Of a stretch of DNA of 54,275 nt, positions 19,041 to 27,763 are shown piece by piece; positions within the stretch are counted from its first letter, which is position 1, and each line of letters begins with the position of its first letter. Both the position numbers and the translations under genes were made by a program. The notes beneath the pieces were generated by a model. It was given only the letters and a program-made list of their open reading frames with translations, was not told where the DNA came from and ran no database searches. This stretch comes from an uncultured Flavobacteriales bacterium. GTDB lineage: Bacteria > Bacteroidota > Bacteroidia > Flavobacteriales > BACL11. The stretch is from assembly GCA_913063045.1 (NCBI GenBank), contig CAJXYM010000009.1, positions 1-54,275 on the forward strand. The letters run 5' to 3'.

Positions 19041-20867
19041 ATGATAAAACTTGTAATATGGGATTTAGATGACACTTTTTGGGCTGGAACTCTTGCAGAG
19101 GGTACAGTTGAGATTATTGATTCAAATATTGAAATTGTCAAAATTCTAAATAAACGTGGAATTGTAAATTCTATTGTATCAAAAAATAACTTTAAAGATG
19201 TAAGGACCTTTATGGAGAGTGAAGGTATATGGGACTTATTTATATTTCCAAGTATATCCTATGAGCCAAAAGGGAAAATTGTAAAAGATACTATCAAAAA
19301 ATTTCAATTAAGGCCAAACAATACTCTTTTTATAGATGATAATTTTTCTAATCGAAAAGAGGTTGAGTTTTATAATAACAAAATAATTGTTAAATCTGAA
19401 AAATTTACCTCTGATATGTTAAATTTCTCAAAACTAAAAGGATCAGAGGATTCATCTTTAATAAGATTTAATCAATATAAAGCTTTAGAGATTAAGTATA
19501 TTGATCAAAAAAAATTTTCTGACAATATATACTTTTTAGAACAGTCAAATATCAAAATAAATATTAGAAATGCTATTCTTTCTGATTTAGCTAGGGTTGT
19601 TGATTTAATAAATAGAACAAATCAGCTCAATTACACTAAAAATAGAGTTTCAGAAGAAGAGGTCCGAGGTTTAATTGAGATAGATTCTGTTACAAGCAAA
19701 GTAATACATGCAAAAGATAAATATGGTGACTATGGAGTGGTCGGATTTTATGCTATTGAAAATAAACAAGTTTCTCATTTTTTATTTTCATGCAGAATTC
19801 TAAATTTAGGTATAGAACAATTTATTTTTTCATACTTAAATTTTCCAAATATTAAAATAATAGGAGAAATAGTAACTAAATTAAATCCTATTGATACTCC
19901 AAGTTGGATTTTTCTAGATGATGAGGATGAGCACAAGTTTATTAGTCATAATAAGAATCAAAAAATAGTTTTGTTTAAGGGTGGCTGTGATATGACAGGA
20001 ATGCTTCATTACCTTTCTTCAAGTAATGATGTGAAGATAATTGAAGAGACCAATTATGTTGCAAAAAATAACATATCTATCCACAATGACCATACAGTAT
20101 CGCTATTAAACGTTAAAGTATTGAACACAATTCAGAAAGCGGATTTGATAAAAAAAATTCCATTTATCGATAATAAATTTTTTGAAACTGAAGTTTTTAA
20201 TTCTAATTATGACGTTCTGGTCTTCAGTGTTCTTATGGATTATTCGCAAGAAGTTTATAGAGAAAGAAATAGTGGTATTAAAATCATATTTGGTGGTGGC
20301 AATAAATCACTTTCCGATACCTCACAATGGCAATATTTGCTTGAATTGTATAAAAAAAGAAGCATAAGTGAGATAAATCTAGAGTTTTTAAGCTTTTTTA
20401 AAAGAAAATATGAACATTTGGGAAAAATCTCTGTAAATGACTTTGCTAGTAATTTATCTTTAATTAGAGATGCAATACCAAATCACATTCCAATAATTTT
20501 CTTGAATGGAGCAGAAATTGAGGTTGAGTCTATAAATCACGATTCCAGTGCAGAATTAGATCGATTTAAATCAATGAATAATGAGCTAGATTTATTTATT
20601 CTGAGCAACAAAAATTGCTATTTAGTGGATGTTAGAAAAATAATAATTGATCGCGCTGAAATCTTGGATAATATTAGACATTATTCTCCTCAGGCATATT
20701 TTAAAATTTCGGAAGAGCTCTCAAAGGTAATTAAGAAGATATATCCTGTTAATATGTATGTGCCATTGATTGCTAAAATTAAATTAAATTTGAGAAATGT
20801 TAAATTCTTATCACCTGTTTATAATTTTTTAGGAAAACTAAAAAATAAATTTATTTTAAAATTATGA
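19041..20867 (+). CDS. FkbH-like HAD-IIIC/GNAT protein with C-terminal SGNH-like domain
   Basis: This 608-residue protein begins MIKLVIWDLDDTFWAGTL, the DxDxT catalytic motif of FkbH-type HAD-IIIC enzymes. VSKNN and FIDDNFSNRKEVE complete the HAD domain (to about residue 150). A GNAT-like region with DLARVVDLINRTNQLNYT follows (about 175-310). The C-terminal half carries KIVLFKGGCDMTGMLHYL (about 310) and RHYSPQAYFKISEEL (about 549), which look like the first and last blocks of an SGNH-like fold. Known FkbH proteins load a glyceryl group from 1,3-bisphosphoglycerate onto a carrier. The better-known polypeptides place the SGNH-like part first, so this order seems rearranged (inference). No acyl-carrier-protein gene is visible nearby. 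Confidence 0.78.
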   Translation: MIKLVIWDLDDTFWAGTLAEGTVEIIDSNIEIVKILNKRGIVNSIVSKNNFKDVRTFMESEGIWDLFIFPSISYEPKGKIVKDTIKKFQLRPNNTLFIDDNFSNRKEVEFYNNKIIVKSEKFTSDMLNFSKLKGSEDSSLIRFNQYKALEIKYIDQKKFSDNIYFLEQSNIKINIRNAILSDLARVVDLINRTNQLNYTKNRVSEEEVRGLIEIDSVTSKVIHAKDKYGDYGVVGFYAIENKQVSHFLFSCRILNLGIEQFIFSYLNFPNIKIIGEIVTKLNPIDTPSWIFLDDEDEHKFISHNKNQKIVLFKGGCDMTGMLHYLSSSNDVKIIEETNYVAKNNISIHNDHTVSLLNVKVLNTIQKADLIKKIPFIDNKFFETEVFNSNYDVLVFSVLMDYSQEVYRERNSGIKIIFGGGNKSLSDTSQWQYLLELYKKRSISEINLEFLSFFKRKYEHLGKISVNDFASNLSLIRDAIPNHIPIIFLNGAEIEVESINHDSSAELDRFKSMNNELDLFILSNKNCYLVDVRKIIIDRAEILDNIRHYSPQAYFKISEELSKVIKKIYPVNMYVPLIAKIKLNLRNVKFLSPVYNFLGKLKNKFILKL

Positions 20868-21787
20868 AGAAAACTATTTTAATTACAGGTGGAGCTGGAT
20901 TTATTGGGTCTCACTTAGTTGATAAACTTGTACAAGCCAACAATATTATTGTAATTGATAATCTGTCAACTGGCTATTTGAAAAACTTAGATAATGTCTT
21001 TGATAAAATCCGATTTATCAAAAATGATGTTGAGAATTTTGATTTCTCTGGTCTTGGAAAAATTGATGTTATTGTTCATCTATCTGCTCAAACATCAGTT
21101 CCATTATCTATTGAGAATTTTAAAAAAAGTAGTTGTCAAAACGTATTGAGCTCACTAAATGTAATTGATTTTTCTAGAATAAATAATATTCCAATTGTTT
21201 ATGCATCTTCATCGGCAGTTTATGGCAATCTTCCACTTGGTGATGACTCAATAAGTGAAATTGATTTAATAAGTCCATATGCTGTTGATAAATACTTGAT
21301 GGAAAAGTATCTTGATATGTCACATAAGTTATATGGCTTGTCCAGTATTGGTCTAAGGTTTTTTAATGTTTTTGGCCCCAGACAAGACCCAACTAATCCA
21401 TATTCTGGAGTAATTTCACTTTTTATAGATCAATTAACTGCTGGTAAAAAAATTATGATTAATGGAGGACACCAAACTAGAGATTTTGTTTATGTCTTGG
21501 ATGTAGTAGAGGTGATAAAGAAATCAATTGCTCTGGTAACTAATCAACCAATTTATGAGACAGTAAATGTCTTATCTGGGAATTCATATTCAATTGATGA
21601 ACTTGTTAATATTTTGGCAAAACTCACAAGATCTAACCCACAAATTGAAAGGAAATTGCTTCAAAAAGGTGATCCTGAAAAATCGGAAGGAACCTTTAAA
21701 AAAATGTTTAAATTATTTGAACTTAACACAAAAAATTTTACACCCCTTGAGTTAGGCTTAAAAAAAATCATTGATAATATTGCCTAA
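20864..21787 (+). CDS. NAD-dependent sugar epimerase/dehydratase (UDP-glucose 4-epimerase-like SDR)
   Basis: This 307-residue extended SDR begins MKKTILITGGAGFIGSHLVD. It has VIDNLSTGYLKNLDN, HLSAQTSVPLSIENF, YASSSAVYGNLPLGD, the YxxxK pair in SPYAVDKYLMEKYL and FNVFGPRQDPTNPY. It most resembles the GalE/WbpP-like epimerases. It overlaps the FkbH-like gene by ATGA and shares its TAATG stop/start with the FAD oxidoreductase gene, so these three proteins are likely made together. Four SDR epimerases are encoded in this block, pointing to several different uronic or amino sugars in the product. Confidence 0.85.
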   Translation: MKKTILITGGAGFIGSHLVDKLVQANNIIVIDNLSTGYLKNLDNVFDKIRFIKNDVENFDFSGLGKIDVIVHLSAQTSVPLSIENFKKSSCQNVLSSLNVIDFSRINNIPIVYASSSAVYGNLPLGDDSISEIDLISPYAVDKYLMEKYLDMSHKLYGLSSIGLRFFNVFGPRQDPTNPYSGVISLFIDQLTAGKKIMINGGHQTRDFVYVLDVVEVIKKSIALVTNQPIYETVNVLSGNSYSIDELVNILAKLTRSNPQIERKLLQKGDPEKSEGTFKKMFKLFELNTKNFTPLELGLKKIIDNIA

Positions 21788-23025
21788 TGGAAAAATATGA
21801 CTGGATTATTATTGGCGGTGGAATTTCTGGAATTACTTCGGCAGAGATCCTAACAAGAGAGGGTTTTTCAGTATTATTGCTAGAAAAAAATGACTCTTTA
21901 GCATCGGAAACCTCAAAAGTTTTCCATGAGTGGCTCCATACTGGTGCTTTATACACTCTTGCCCCTGATAAGTTAAATACAACTAGATATTTGTTAGGTG
22001 CAATTGATGATTTGCTGGAATTTTATCAATCTTTCCCTGGGATGAATTTAAAGCCTTCAGATTCTGGCCTTGAAATTATAAATAATGGCTGGTTTAATAA
22101 TAAAAATATTGAAATGCATTATAGAAACAGAAAATTTAATCCCGTATGGCTAGCCATGATTTCTCGATCTGCAAGTATAGTTCAAAAAATTAACTCACAC
22201 GACTGGCTCAGAAGAAAAGCTGGTTCAATTTATGGTGAGACTAGGTTGAGCAGAAGGCGATGGGTCACTAAAATTCCTGAGTTAATAAAGTCAGATCAAA
22301 AATTTATTAAAGTACAAAGCCCAGATGTAACAATAAATTCAAGAGAATTAATTACAGATATTTTAAATCAAGCTATAGATAATGGACTAGTTATCAAAAC
22401 AGGTGAAACTGTTTTATCTGTTTCTAATAAGAATAATGAGGCTAGTGTTTATTCTAATCAAAATACATATTTTGGTAAAAATGTCTTAGTATGTGCTCCT
22501 AACTTGATTGAAGCCTTATTTAATAAAAAAATTAAAATTTCTTATGCTCCGATTGCTGTTGTTTCCGGGGTTCCTGATACTGCTAGTAATTTTGTTGAAT
22601 TAGATTGTTATACTAAAAATTGTATTAATTTATTAACTAAAGGTAATGGTATTGGTTTAGCTGGTGGTATATCAGTTAAAAAATCAGATGTTGAGTCCTA
22701 TACAAAATATGTGGTTAAGCAGCAAGTTAAAAAGCATCCATCAATTAAGTTAATAGATAAGTATGTTGGCCTTAAAAAAGAGATAGTATCAAAGAGGCAA
22801 GATCGTAACTATTTGTATCACATAGAGCAAGAAGATAGCAAAATATGGTCTTTAGTCCTTGGCAAATTTACACTAGCATTTAGTTCAGCTCCAGAATTAA
22901 TTCGAAGAGTTTATGGTAGAAATCCAAAGAAAGTTTTTCAAACATCGCAATCAAATGAAGTAAATTCATATATTAGTAAAACATCATGGCAAGAAATTGT
23001 AGATGTTAATAAAAAGGAGAAATAA
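21787..23025 (+). CDS. FAD-dependent oxidoreductase (DAO-type fold)
   Basis: The 412-residue protein starts MEKYDWIIIGGGISGITSAE with the GxGxxG dinucleotide motif and LLLEKNDSLASETSKVFHEW, typical of the glycine-oxidase/D-amino-acid-oxidase superfamily. A later NVLVCAPNLIEALF segment and a C-terminal WSLVLGKFTLAFSSAPELIRR complete the fold. Its start codon overlaps the epimerase stop as TAATG. The aminotransferase gene begins 3 nt after it. I infer that it oxidises an intermediate of the same sugar pathway, creating a keto group that the aminotransferase then aminates. No specific family name is recognisable, and the substrate is unknown. Confidence 0.75.
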   Translation: MEKYDWIIIGGGISGITSAEILTREGFSVLLLEKNDSLASETSKVFHEWLHTGALYTLAPDKLNTTRYLLGAIDDLLEFYQSFPGMNLKPSDSGLEIINNGWFNNKNIEMHYRNRKFNPVWLAMISRSASIVQKINSHDWLRRKAGSIYGETRLSRRRWVTKIPELIKSDQKFIKVQSPDVTINSRELITDILNQAIDNGLVIKTGETVLSVSNKNNEASVYSNQNTYFGKNVLVCAPNLIEALFNKKIKISYAPIAVVSGVPDTASNFVELDCYTKNCINLLTKGNGIGLAGGISVKKSDVESYTKYVVKQQVKKHPSIKLIDKYVGLKKEIVSKRQDRNYLYHIEQEDSKIWSLVLGKFTLAFSSAPELIRRVYGRNPKKVFQTSQSNEVNSYISKTSWQEIVDVNKKEK

Positions 23026-23028
23026 AAA

Positions 23029-24075
23029 ATGGGAATGATAAAACTTCCACAAAAATCTATCAAATTTTTTGAAAAAAACTTTAATTTAATTTTTGAAAGT
23101 GGTAATCTTGCTGAAGGTCCTTGGAATAAGGAAATTTGTGCTTGGGCTACTAACTATACTGGAGCTTCATTTTCGGAGGTTTTTAATTCAAATGGCTCAG
23201 GAATTTTTTCCATATTATCTGTATTGATGAAATTTAGAGGAAAAACTGATTTCTTTATTCAAAGTAATACAATGTATGGTGTTAAGGCGATGGGTAATGC
23301 TTCGGGACTAAATTTTTTAGGTTCGGTGCCATGCAGTTTTGAGACGCTTATGCCAAGTGTTGAACAAGTATTAGATTTTTTGCAAAATTTAAAAAATCCA
23401 AATAGCTCAGTTTTTCTACTAACGCATATTGGTGGATGGGTTAATCCTGATATAGAAAAAATAATTGAGGTATGTGATCAATATGGTGTTGTTGTTGTGG
23501 AGGATTGTGCTCACAGCCTTGGAGCAACATTAAATGGAAAGCATACTGGTAGTTTTGGAATTGCGGGAGTCTATTCGCTTTATGCAACTAAGGCAGTTCC
23601 TGTTGGCGAAGGTGGAATTATGATTACAAACGATCAGGAGTTGTCAGATTTAGTTTCTCGCTTCATCATATATGATCGTTTTCAGCAGGAAATGGATCTT
23701 GGTGTAAACCTAAGGATGTCTGAATTAAACGCATTATTAGCATATGCTGTGTTACTTTATACTGAGGATATAATCAAAGATAAACAAAAAGCTGCAAAGA
23801 TTTACATGAATGCATGTGATAAAAAAAATTTACAATATATTGATCCATTTTCTAATGGCCAAAGATCTAACTTGTATAAATTTATTTTGCTACGCAATGA
23901 TCAGAGTTTAGTTTCACTAGACTCTATAACGAGTAGAACATCACCAGTTTATGATTATTCCTTAGGCGAAGATCCTGAAAATGTAAGTTCAAGTCATATT
24001 TGCCTCCCAATATGGTACATGCTTGATAAGAGTGTTATCGATGAGACTGTAAGTCAGATAAAAAATGTAGGTTAA
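23029..24075 (+). CDS. DegT/DnrJ/EryC1/StrS-family PLP aminotransferase
   Basis: This 348-residue protein has VFNSNGSGIFSILSVLMKF (substrate and cofactor loop), VVVEDCAHSLGATLNGKHTGSF (PLP-pyridine Asp) and the PLP lysine in YSLYATKAVPVGEGG. It is divergent and its C-terminal domain is shorter than usual; typical members run to 360-390 residues. AAAAGGAG, 9 nt before the ATG, is the strongest Shine-Dalgarno seen in the block. It is linked to the FAD oxidoreductase, epimerase, FkbH-like and 2-hydroxyacid dehydrogenase genes, so I place it in the same uncharacterised pathway, adding an amino group to a keto intermediate. Confidence 0.85.
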   Translation: MGMIKLPQKSIKFFEKNFNLIFESGNLAEGPWNKEICAWATNYTGASFSEVFNSNGSGIFSILSVLMKFRGKTDFFIQSNTMYGVKAMGNASGLNFLGSVPCSFETLMPSVEQVLDFLQNLKNPNSSVFLLTHIGGWVNPDIEKIIEVCDQYGVVVVEDCAHSLGATLNGKHTGSFGIAGVYSLYATKAVPVGEGGIMITNDQELSDLVSRFIIYDRFQQEMDLGVNLRMSELNALLAYAVLLYTEDIIKDKQKAAKIYMNACDKKNLQYIDPFSNGQRSNLYKFILLRNDQSLVSLDSITSRTSPVYDYSLGEDPENVSSSHICLPIWYMLDKSVIDETVSQIKNVG

Positions 24076-24078
24076 TTA

Positions 24079-25152
24079 ATGCACATTGTTCATGTTTTAA
24101 ACAAGGCTTCGGTAACCTCAAGTGCCATTAATGTAATGAATTGTTCTGTGAACCGAGGATGTTCAGTTTCATTGATCACTTCATCAATTGAGCCCGAGGC
24201 ATTAAGAGCGATTTCATCAAAACTAGATATCTACATTCTTAAAAATAATTTAACGTCACTAGAAGGGTTAAATGAGTTATACCTTCTAGTCAAAAAAATT
24301 AATCCTAGCATTCTTCATTCACAACATGCTAAAACAGGAGCAATAATTTCTATTATTGCAAAATTATTAAGAATACCTTCTCTTATTGAAAATGGAGCTA
24401 AACGAGACAACTATAATTTTGTTAATCGCATTCTGTTTACTTTTGCTGAAATGATGTCAACTCAAACAGTATATGTTTCTAATTCAGTAAAAAAATCACT
24501 ATCGAGTTTTGAAAAAAAACTTGTTAAATTTTCTAAATCTAAAGTTATTTATTATGGGATTGATGTTCCACTTATAAAAATATCTAAGGTTGATAGCTTA
24601 AGAACAAAATACTCCATTAGTAAAGACTCCATCCTCATATGCCATACTGGCCGTTTTGTTGAGGTTAAGAGGCAAGTAGAAATTTTGAATATTTTCTCTA
24701 AAATCATTAAGATATATAATGGAAACGCTAAATTGTTAATGTGTGGAGATGGACCTTTAAAGTCTAGGTTGGTTAATGAGGTGGAAAGATTAAAGATAAA
24801 TGATTATGTTATTTTTACTGGGATGATTAATAGAGATGATATCTATACATTATTGTCTATTTCTGATTATTTTATTATGCTATCAAAGACTGAAGGCCAT
24901 AGTCTTTCTCTATTAGAAGCTATGGCTTACGATGCCACCCCAATTTTAAGTATGATTGACTCTTTTATTGAAACTGTACCTGATGATATTGCTATATATA
25001 TCCCTCAAGAGGGCTTGGAAGACTCAAAATTAGAGAGTAAGCTATTGTCTACAAATAAAAAAAGTGCTCAAGACTATTACAAGTCGAGGTACAACGAAGG
25101 TATTATGATTGACAGTTATCATAAACTTTATCGCGAATTAATAGTCCGATAA
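24079..25152 (+). CDS. GT4-type glycosyltransferase (GT-B)
   Basis: This 357-residue protein has a GT-B layout: N-terminal MHIVHVLNKASVTSSAINVM and ILHSQHAKTGAIISIIAKLL, then the C-terminal donor domain with ICHTGRFVEVKRQVEILNIF, LLMCGDGPLKSRL and the EX7E-like TEGHSLSLLEAMAYDATP block. Such proteins use NDP-sugars with retention. It is the first glycosyltransferase gene of the plus-strand block and follows the aminotransferase by 3 nt. The linkage formed cannot be deduced. Confidence 0.88.
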   Translation: MHIVHVLNKASVTSSAINVMNCSVNRGCSVSLITSSIEPEALRAISSKLDIYILKNNLTSLEGLNELYLLVKKINPSILHSQHAKTGAIISIIAKLLRIPSLIENGAKRDNYNFVNRILFTFAEMMSTQTVYVSNSVKKSLSSFEKKLVKFSKSKVIYYGIDVPLIKISKVDSLRTKYSISKDSILICHTGRFVEVKRQVEILNIFSKIIKIYNGNAKLLMCGDGPLKSRLVNEVERLKINDYVIFTGMINRDDIYTLLSISDYFIMLSKTEGHSLSLLEAMAYDATPILSMIDSFIETVPDDIAIYIPQEGLEDSKLESKLLSTNKKSAQDYYKSRYNEGIMIDSYHKLYRELIVR

Positions 25153-25199
25153 ATATATATTAAACTATAATTCTTTATGGCCTTTATATTTAACACTTT

Positions 25200-26312
25200 A
25201 TGATTTCGCAGAACAAGGTTTGGATGCTAATTCCGACTTATCACCCAGTTTTTGGCGGCGCCCAAAGTCAGTTGAAGTTATTATCTGGGTTAATTATAGA
25301 GGATGGTCGCGAAGTTGAAATTGTAACTAGAAGGCATGTACCTGTTCATAAGAACTTATTAAGCAATGAAATTGTCAATAATGTAAGAGTTTCTAGAGTT
25401 TTCTCAAGGGGATTATGGAAATTTGGGGCAATTAATTTCATTTTTTTTTCATTAATACATATTTTAAAAACCTCTAAAAAAAATCAAAATTATCATGTCC
25501 ATTCAACTGGTTCTGCATTGCTTATAGCTTTTATTGCAAATATAATTAGACCAGGCAAGATAGTCTTAAAATTTAGATCTGGAGCAGATACTTACCAAGA
25601 AGAGAAATCAATTTTTGACAAGTTCATCAATATTTTAATTAAAAAAGTTCATACTTTACTAGTTTTAAATGATGAGACGAGTGACTTGTTAACTAAAAAA
25701 TTTTCAAAATCTAATGTTGTTAAATTTAATAATAGTGTAGATACTGATATTTTTAAGCCTTTAAAAAACTATCTTCAGACAAAAATTGAATATAAAAATA
25801 GTAATATTATTTATACAGGTAGATTAGAAGAGAGTAAAGGGGTGCTTCTTTTGTGCAATGCGTTTGAGAGATTACATGCCAAGCACAAAGATATATCATT
25901 GGAATTAATAGGTTCTGGAAGTCTTGAAGGCTATGTTCTAGATTTAAGTAAAAAGTTAAATAATTCGATTAAGGTTTCGACCAGTACAAATATTGTCAAA
26001 TCTTATCAAAATGCAGATATATTTGTTTTAGCTTCCTTTTCGGAAGGAATGTCAAACTCATTGCTTGAGGCCATGGCTTGTGGTTTGATTGTAGTGTCAT
26101 CAAATGTTGGTGCAGCTCCAGAAATTATAAATCATGGAGACAATGGTTTTTTATTTGAAAATAAACATCTTGAAAATTTAGTAGAGACAATTGAAAGTGT
26201 GCTGATGGAGAATTACGACACCAAGAAAATCAGAGAACAATCTGTTAAAACAATGCTTACCTTTTTTTCAAATAAATACTTAATTACAAATATAAATAAA
26301 ATTTATATTTAA
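25200..26312 (+). CDS. GT4-type glycosyltransferase
   Basis: The 370-residue GT-B protein begins MISQNKVWMLIPTYHPVFGG with a glycine-rich acceptor loop GGAQSQLKLLSGL. The donor domain has NIIYTGRLEESKGVLLLCNAF, LELIGSGSLEGYV and the EX7E-like ASFSEGMSNSLLEAMACGLI, with APEIINHGDNGFLF typical of GT4. A 47-nt AT-rich gap with a TATAAT at 25166-25171 precedes it, so an internal promoter is possible though no -35 is evident. It sits directly before the flippase gene wzx. The transferred sugar is unknown. Confidence 0.9.
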   Translation: MISQNKVWMLIPTYHPVFGGAQSQLKLLSGLIIEDGREVEIVTRRHVPVHKNLLSNEIVNNVRVSRVFSRGLWKFGAINFIFFSLIHILKTSKKNQNYHVHSTGSALLIAFIANIIRPGKIVLKFRSGADTYQEEKSIFDKFINILIKKVHTLLVLNDETSDLLTKKFSKSNVVKFNNSVDTDIFKPLKNYLQTKIEYKNSNIIYTGRLEESKGVLLLCNAFERLHAKHKDISLELIGSGSLEGYVLDLSKKLNNSIKVSTSTNIVKSYQNADIFVLASFSEGMSNSLLEAMACGLIVVSSNVGAAPEIINHGDNGFLFENKHLENLVETIESVLMENYDTKKIREQSVKTMLTFFSNKYLITNINKIYI

Positions 26313-26320
26313 TTCTATAT

Positions 26321-27763
26321 ATGTATTCTTGGTTTAAAAAATTATTGGAAGATAGTGTTGTATATGGTTTAACTCCCGTTTTATCAAAAGCGATGTCTTT
26401 TCTTCTACTACCAGTATATACGCGATATCTTTCACCAAGTGAATATGGAATTCTAGCAATACTTTTAGCAATTTCGATTATCAGTAGTACGATATGTAGC
26501 CATGGAATGGCTAGTGGAGTTTTTAAATTTCATTCTTATAAAAGAATAGATACTTCTCTTAATCCCGTAAATTTACCATCTTTATACAAATCAACAGCAG
26601 TAATAGCAACGCTATTAGTGTCTTTAATAGTGCTGCTTATATTGGTTTTTTACCGTCAAACTTTGTCCTTGCAATTTTTTGATGGTACTGACATAGTTAA
26701 TGAATTTACAGCTATTTTGTTGTATTCTTTTTTATCTTGCAATTTATCAGTGCATTTTGCTATATTTAGAGCTAAAAGAGAAAAAAAGAGGGTTGTAACA
26801 CTAAATTTTGTAAGAATGATTGTGTCAATACTGGTAACTTTATTAATGTTAATATACTATGGTCAGGGATTATATGGCTATATTATTGGTTTAGTTTCAG
26901 GTGAATTAATTGTGTTAATAATATTAAGCCCAGTTATATCAAAACTTTTTAGAGAAGGGTTTAATTTAAAGAAATATTTTGAATTAGTTAAGTACTCTAT
27001 TTCATTTGTGCCGCATAGACTTATGGGGATAGTAATGATGTATGTTGGTATATACTTCATCAACATACATGCTGGGACAAATGAGCTAGGTTTGTATTCA
27101 ATTGCAGAAAAAATAACACTTCCAATGATGATAATAATTGGCTCGGTACAGCAAGCATGGGCTACAATTAAATTTGAAATTATTGCAGCTGAAAAAAAAC
27201 CGTTTGAAGTAATTTCGAAAATCTTGTCTGGCTATATTCTAATTTTGATTGTTCTTTATGTTTTAGTTTCATTGTGGGGTGGTTTTTTACTTCCGATACT
27301 AGTAAGTGATGTTTTTAGGGAAGCTTCTTATTACATCCCATTTTTAGCTCTTATTCATATATCTAATGCTGTTTATTTTATTTATGCATCCGCTATTGAA
27401 GTCGGAAAATCTACGTATCTGCTTCCATTATCTAGCCTTTCTGGACTAGTGACAACAACTTTTTTATCTTATAAATTCATACCCATTTATGGTCCAGCTG
27501 CTGCTGCTTTGGCTTTATCATTTGGATGGATTACTATGGCATTAGTAGTCAACCTAATCTCTAAGAGGCAGATAAAAATTAAACTTAAATATCTAGTAGT
27601 GCTTTTTTCAACCTTAGTGCTTATATTGGTTTTTAAATATGTATCCCCCCATGATGTTTATCTTTCTATTATTGGAACACTAATATTTTTATTGTTATTC
27701 ATAGTTTTTTTTAGAAGAGATATAGTTTATTTGTTAAGATTATTAAATGAAAAAAATACTTAA
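26321..27763 (+). CDS. wzx: Wzx-type lipid-linked oligosaccharide flippase
   Basis: This 480-residue protein consists almost entirely of hydrophobic segments (about 12-14 helices). It begins MYSWFKKLLEDSVVYGLTPV, then SKAMSFLLLPVYTRYLSPSEYG, the N-terminal signature of the polysaccharide transporter (PST/MATE-like) family. Conserved charged residues between helices, such as FRAKREKKR, are also present. It would move undecaprenyl-linked repeat units to the periplasm. The coding end overlaps the next gene by 17 nt. A second flippase of a different subtype is encoded at 42168-43715. Confidence 0.9.
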   Translation: MYSWFKKLLEDSVVYGLTPVLSKAMSFLLLPVYTRYLSPSEYGILAILLAISIISSTICSHGMASGVFKFHSYKRIDTSLNPVNLPSLYKSTAVIATLLVSLIVLLILVFYRQTLSLQFFDGTDIVNEFTAILLYSFLSCNLSVHFAIFRAKREKKRVVTLNFVRMIVSILVTLLMLIYYGQGLYGYIIGLVSGELIVLIILSPVISKLFREGFNLKKYFELVKYSISFVPHRLMGIVMMYVGIYFINIHAGTNELGLYSIAEKITLPMMIIIGSVQQAWATIKFEIIAAEKKPFEVISKILSGYILILIVLYVLVSLWGGFLLPILVSDVFREASYYIPFLALIHISNAVYFIYASAIEVGKSTYLLPLSSLSGLVTTTFLSYKFIPIYGPAAAALALSFGWITMALVVNLISKRQIKIKLKYLVVLFSTLVLILVFKYVSPHDVYLSIIGTLIFLLLFIVFFRRDIVYLLRLLNEKNT

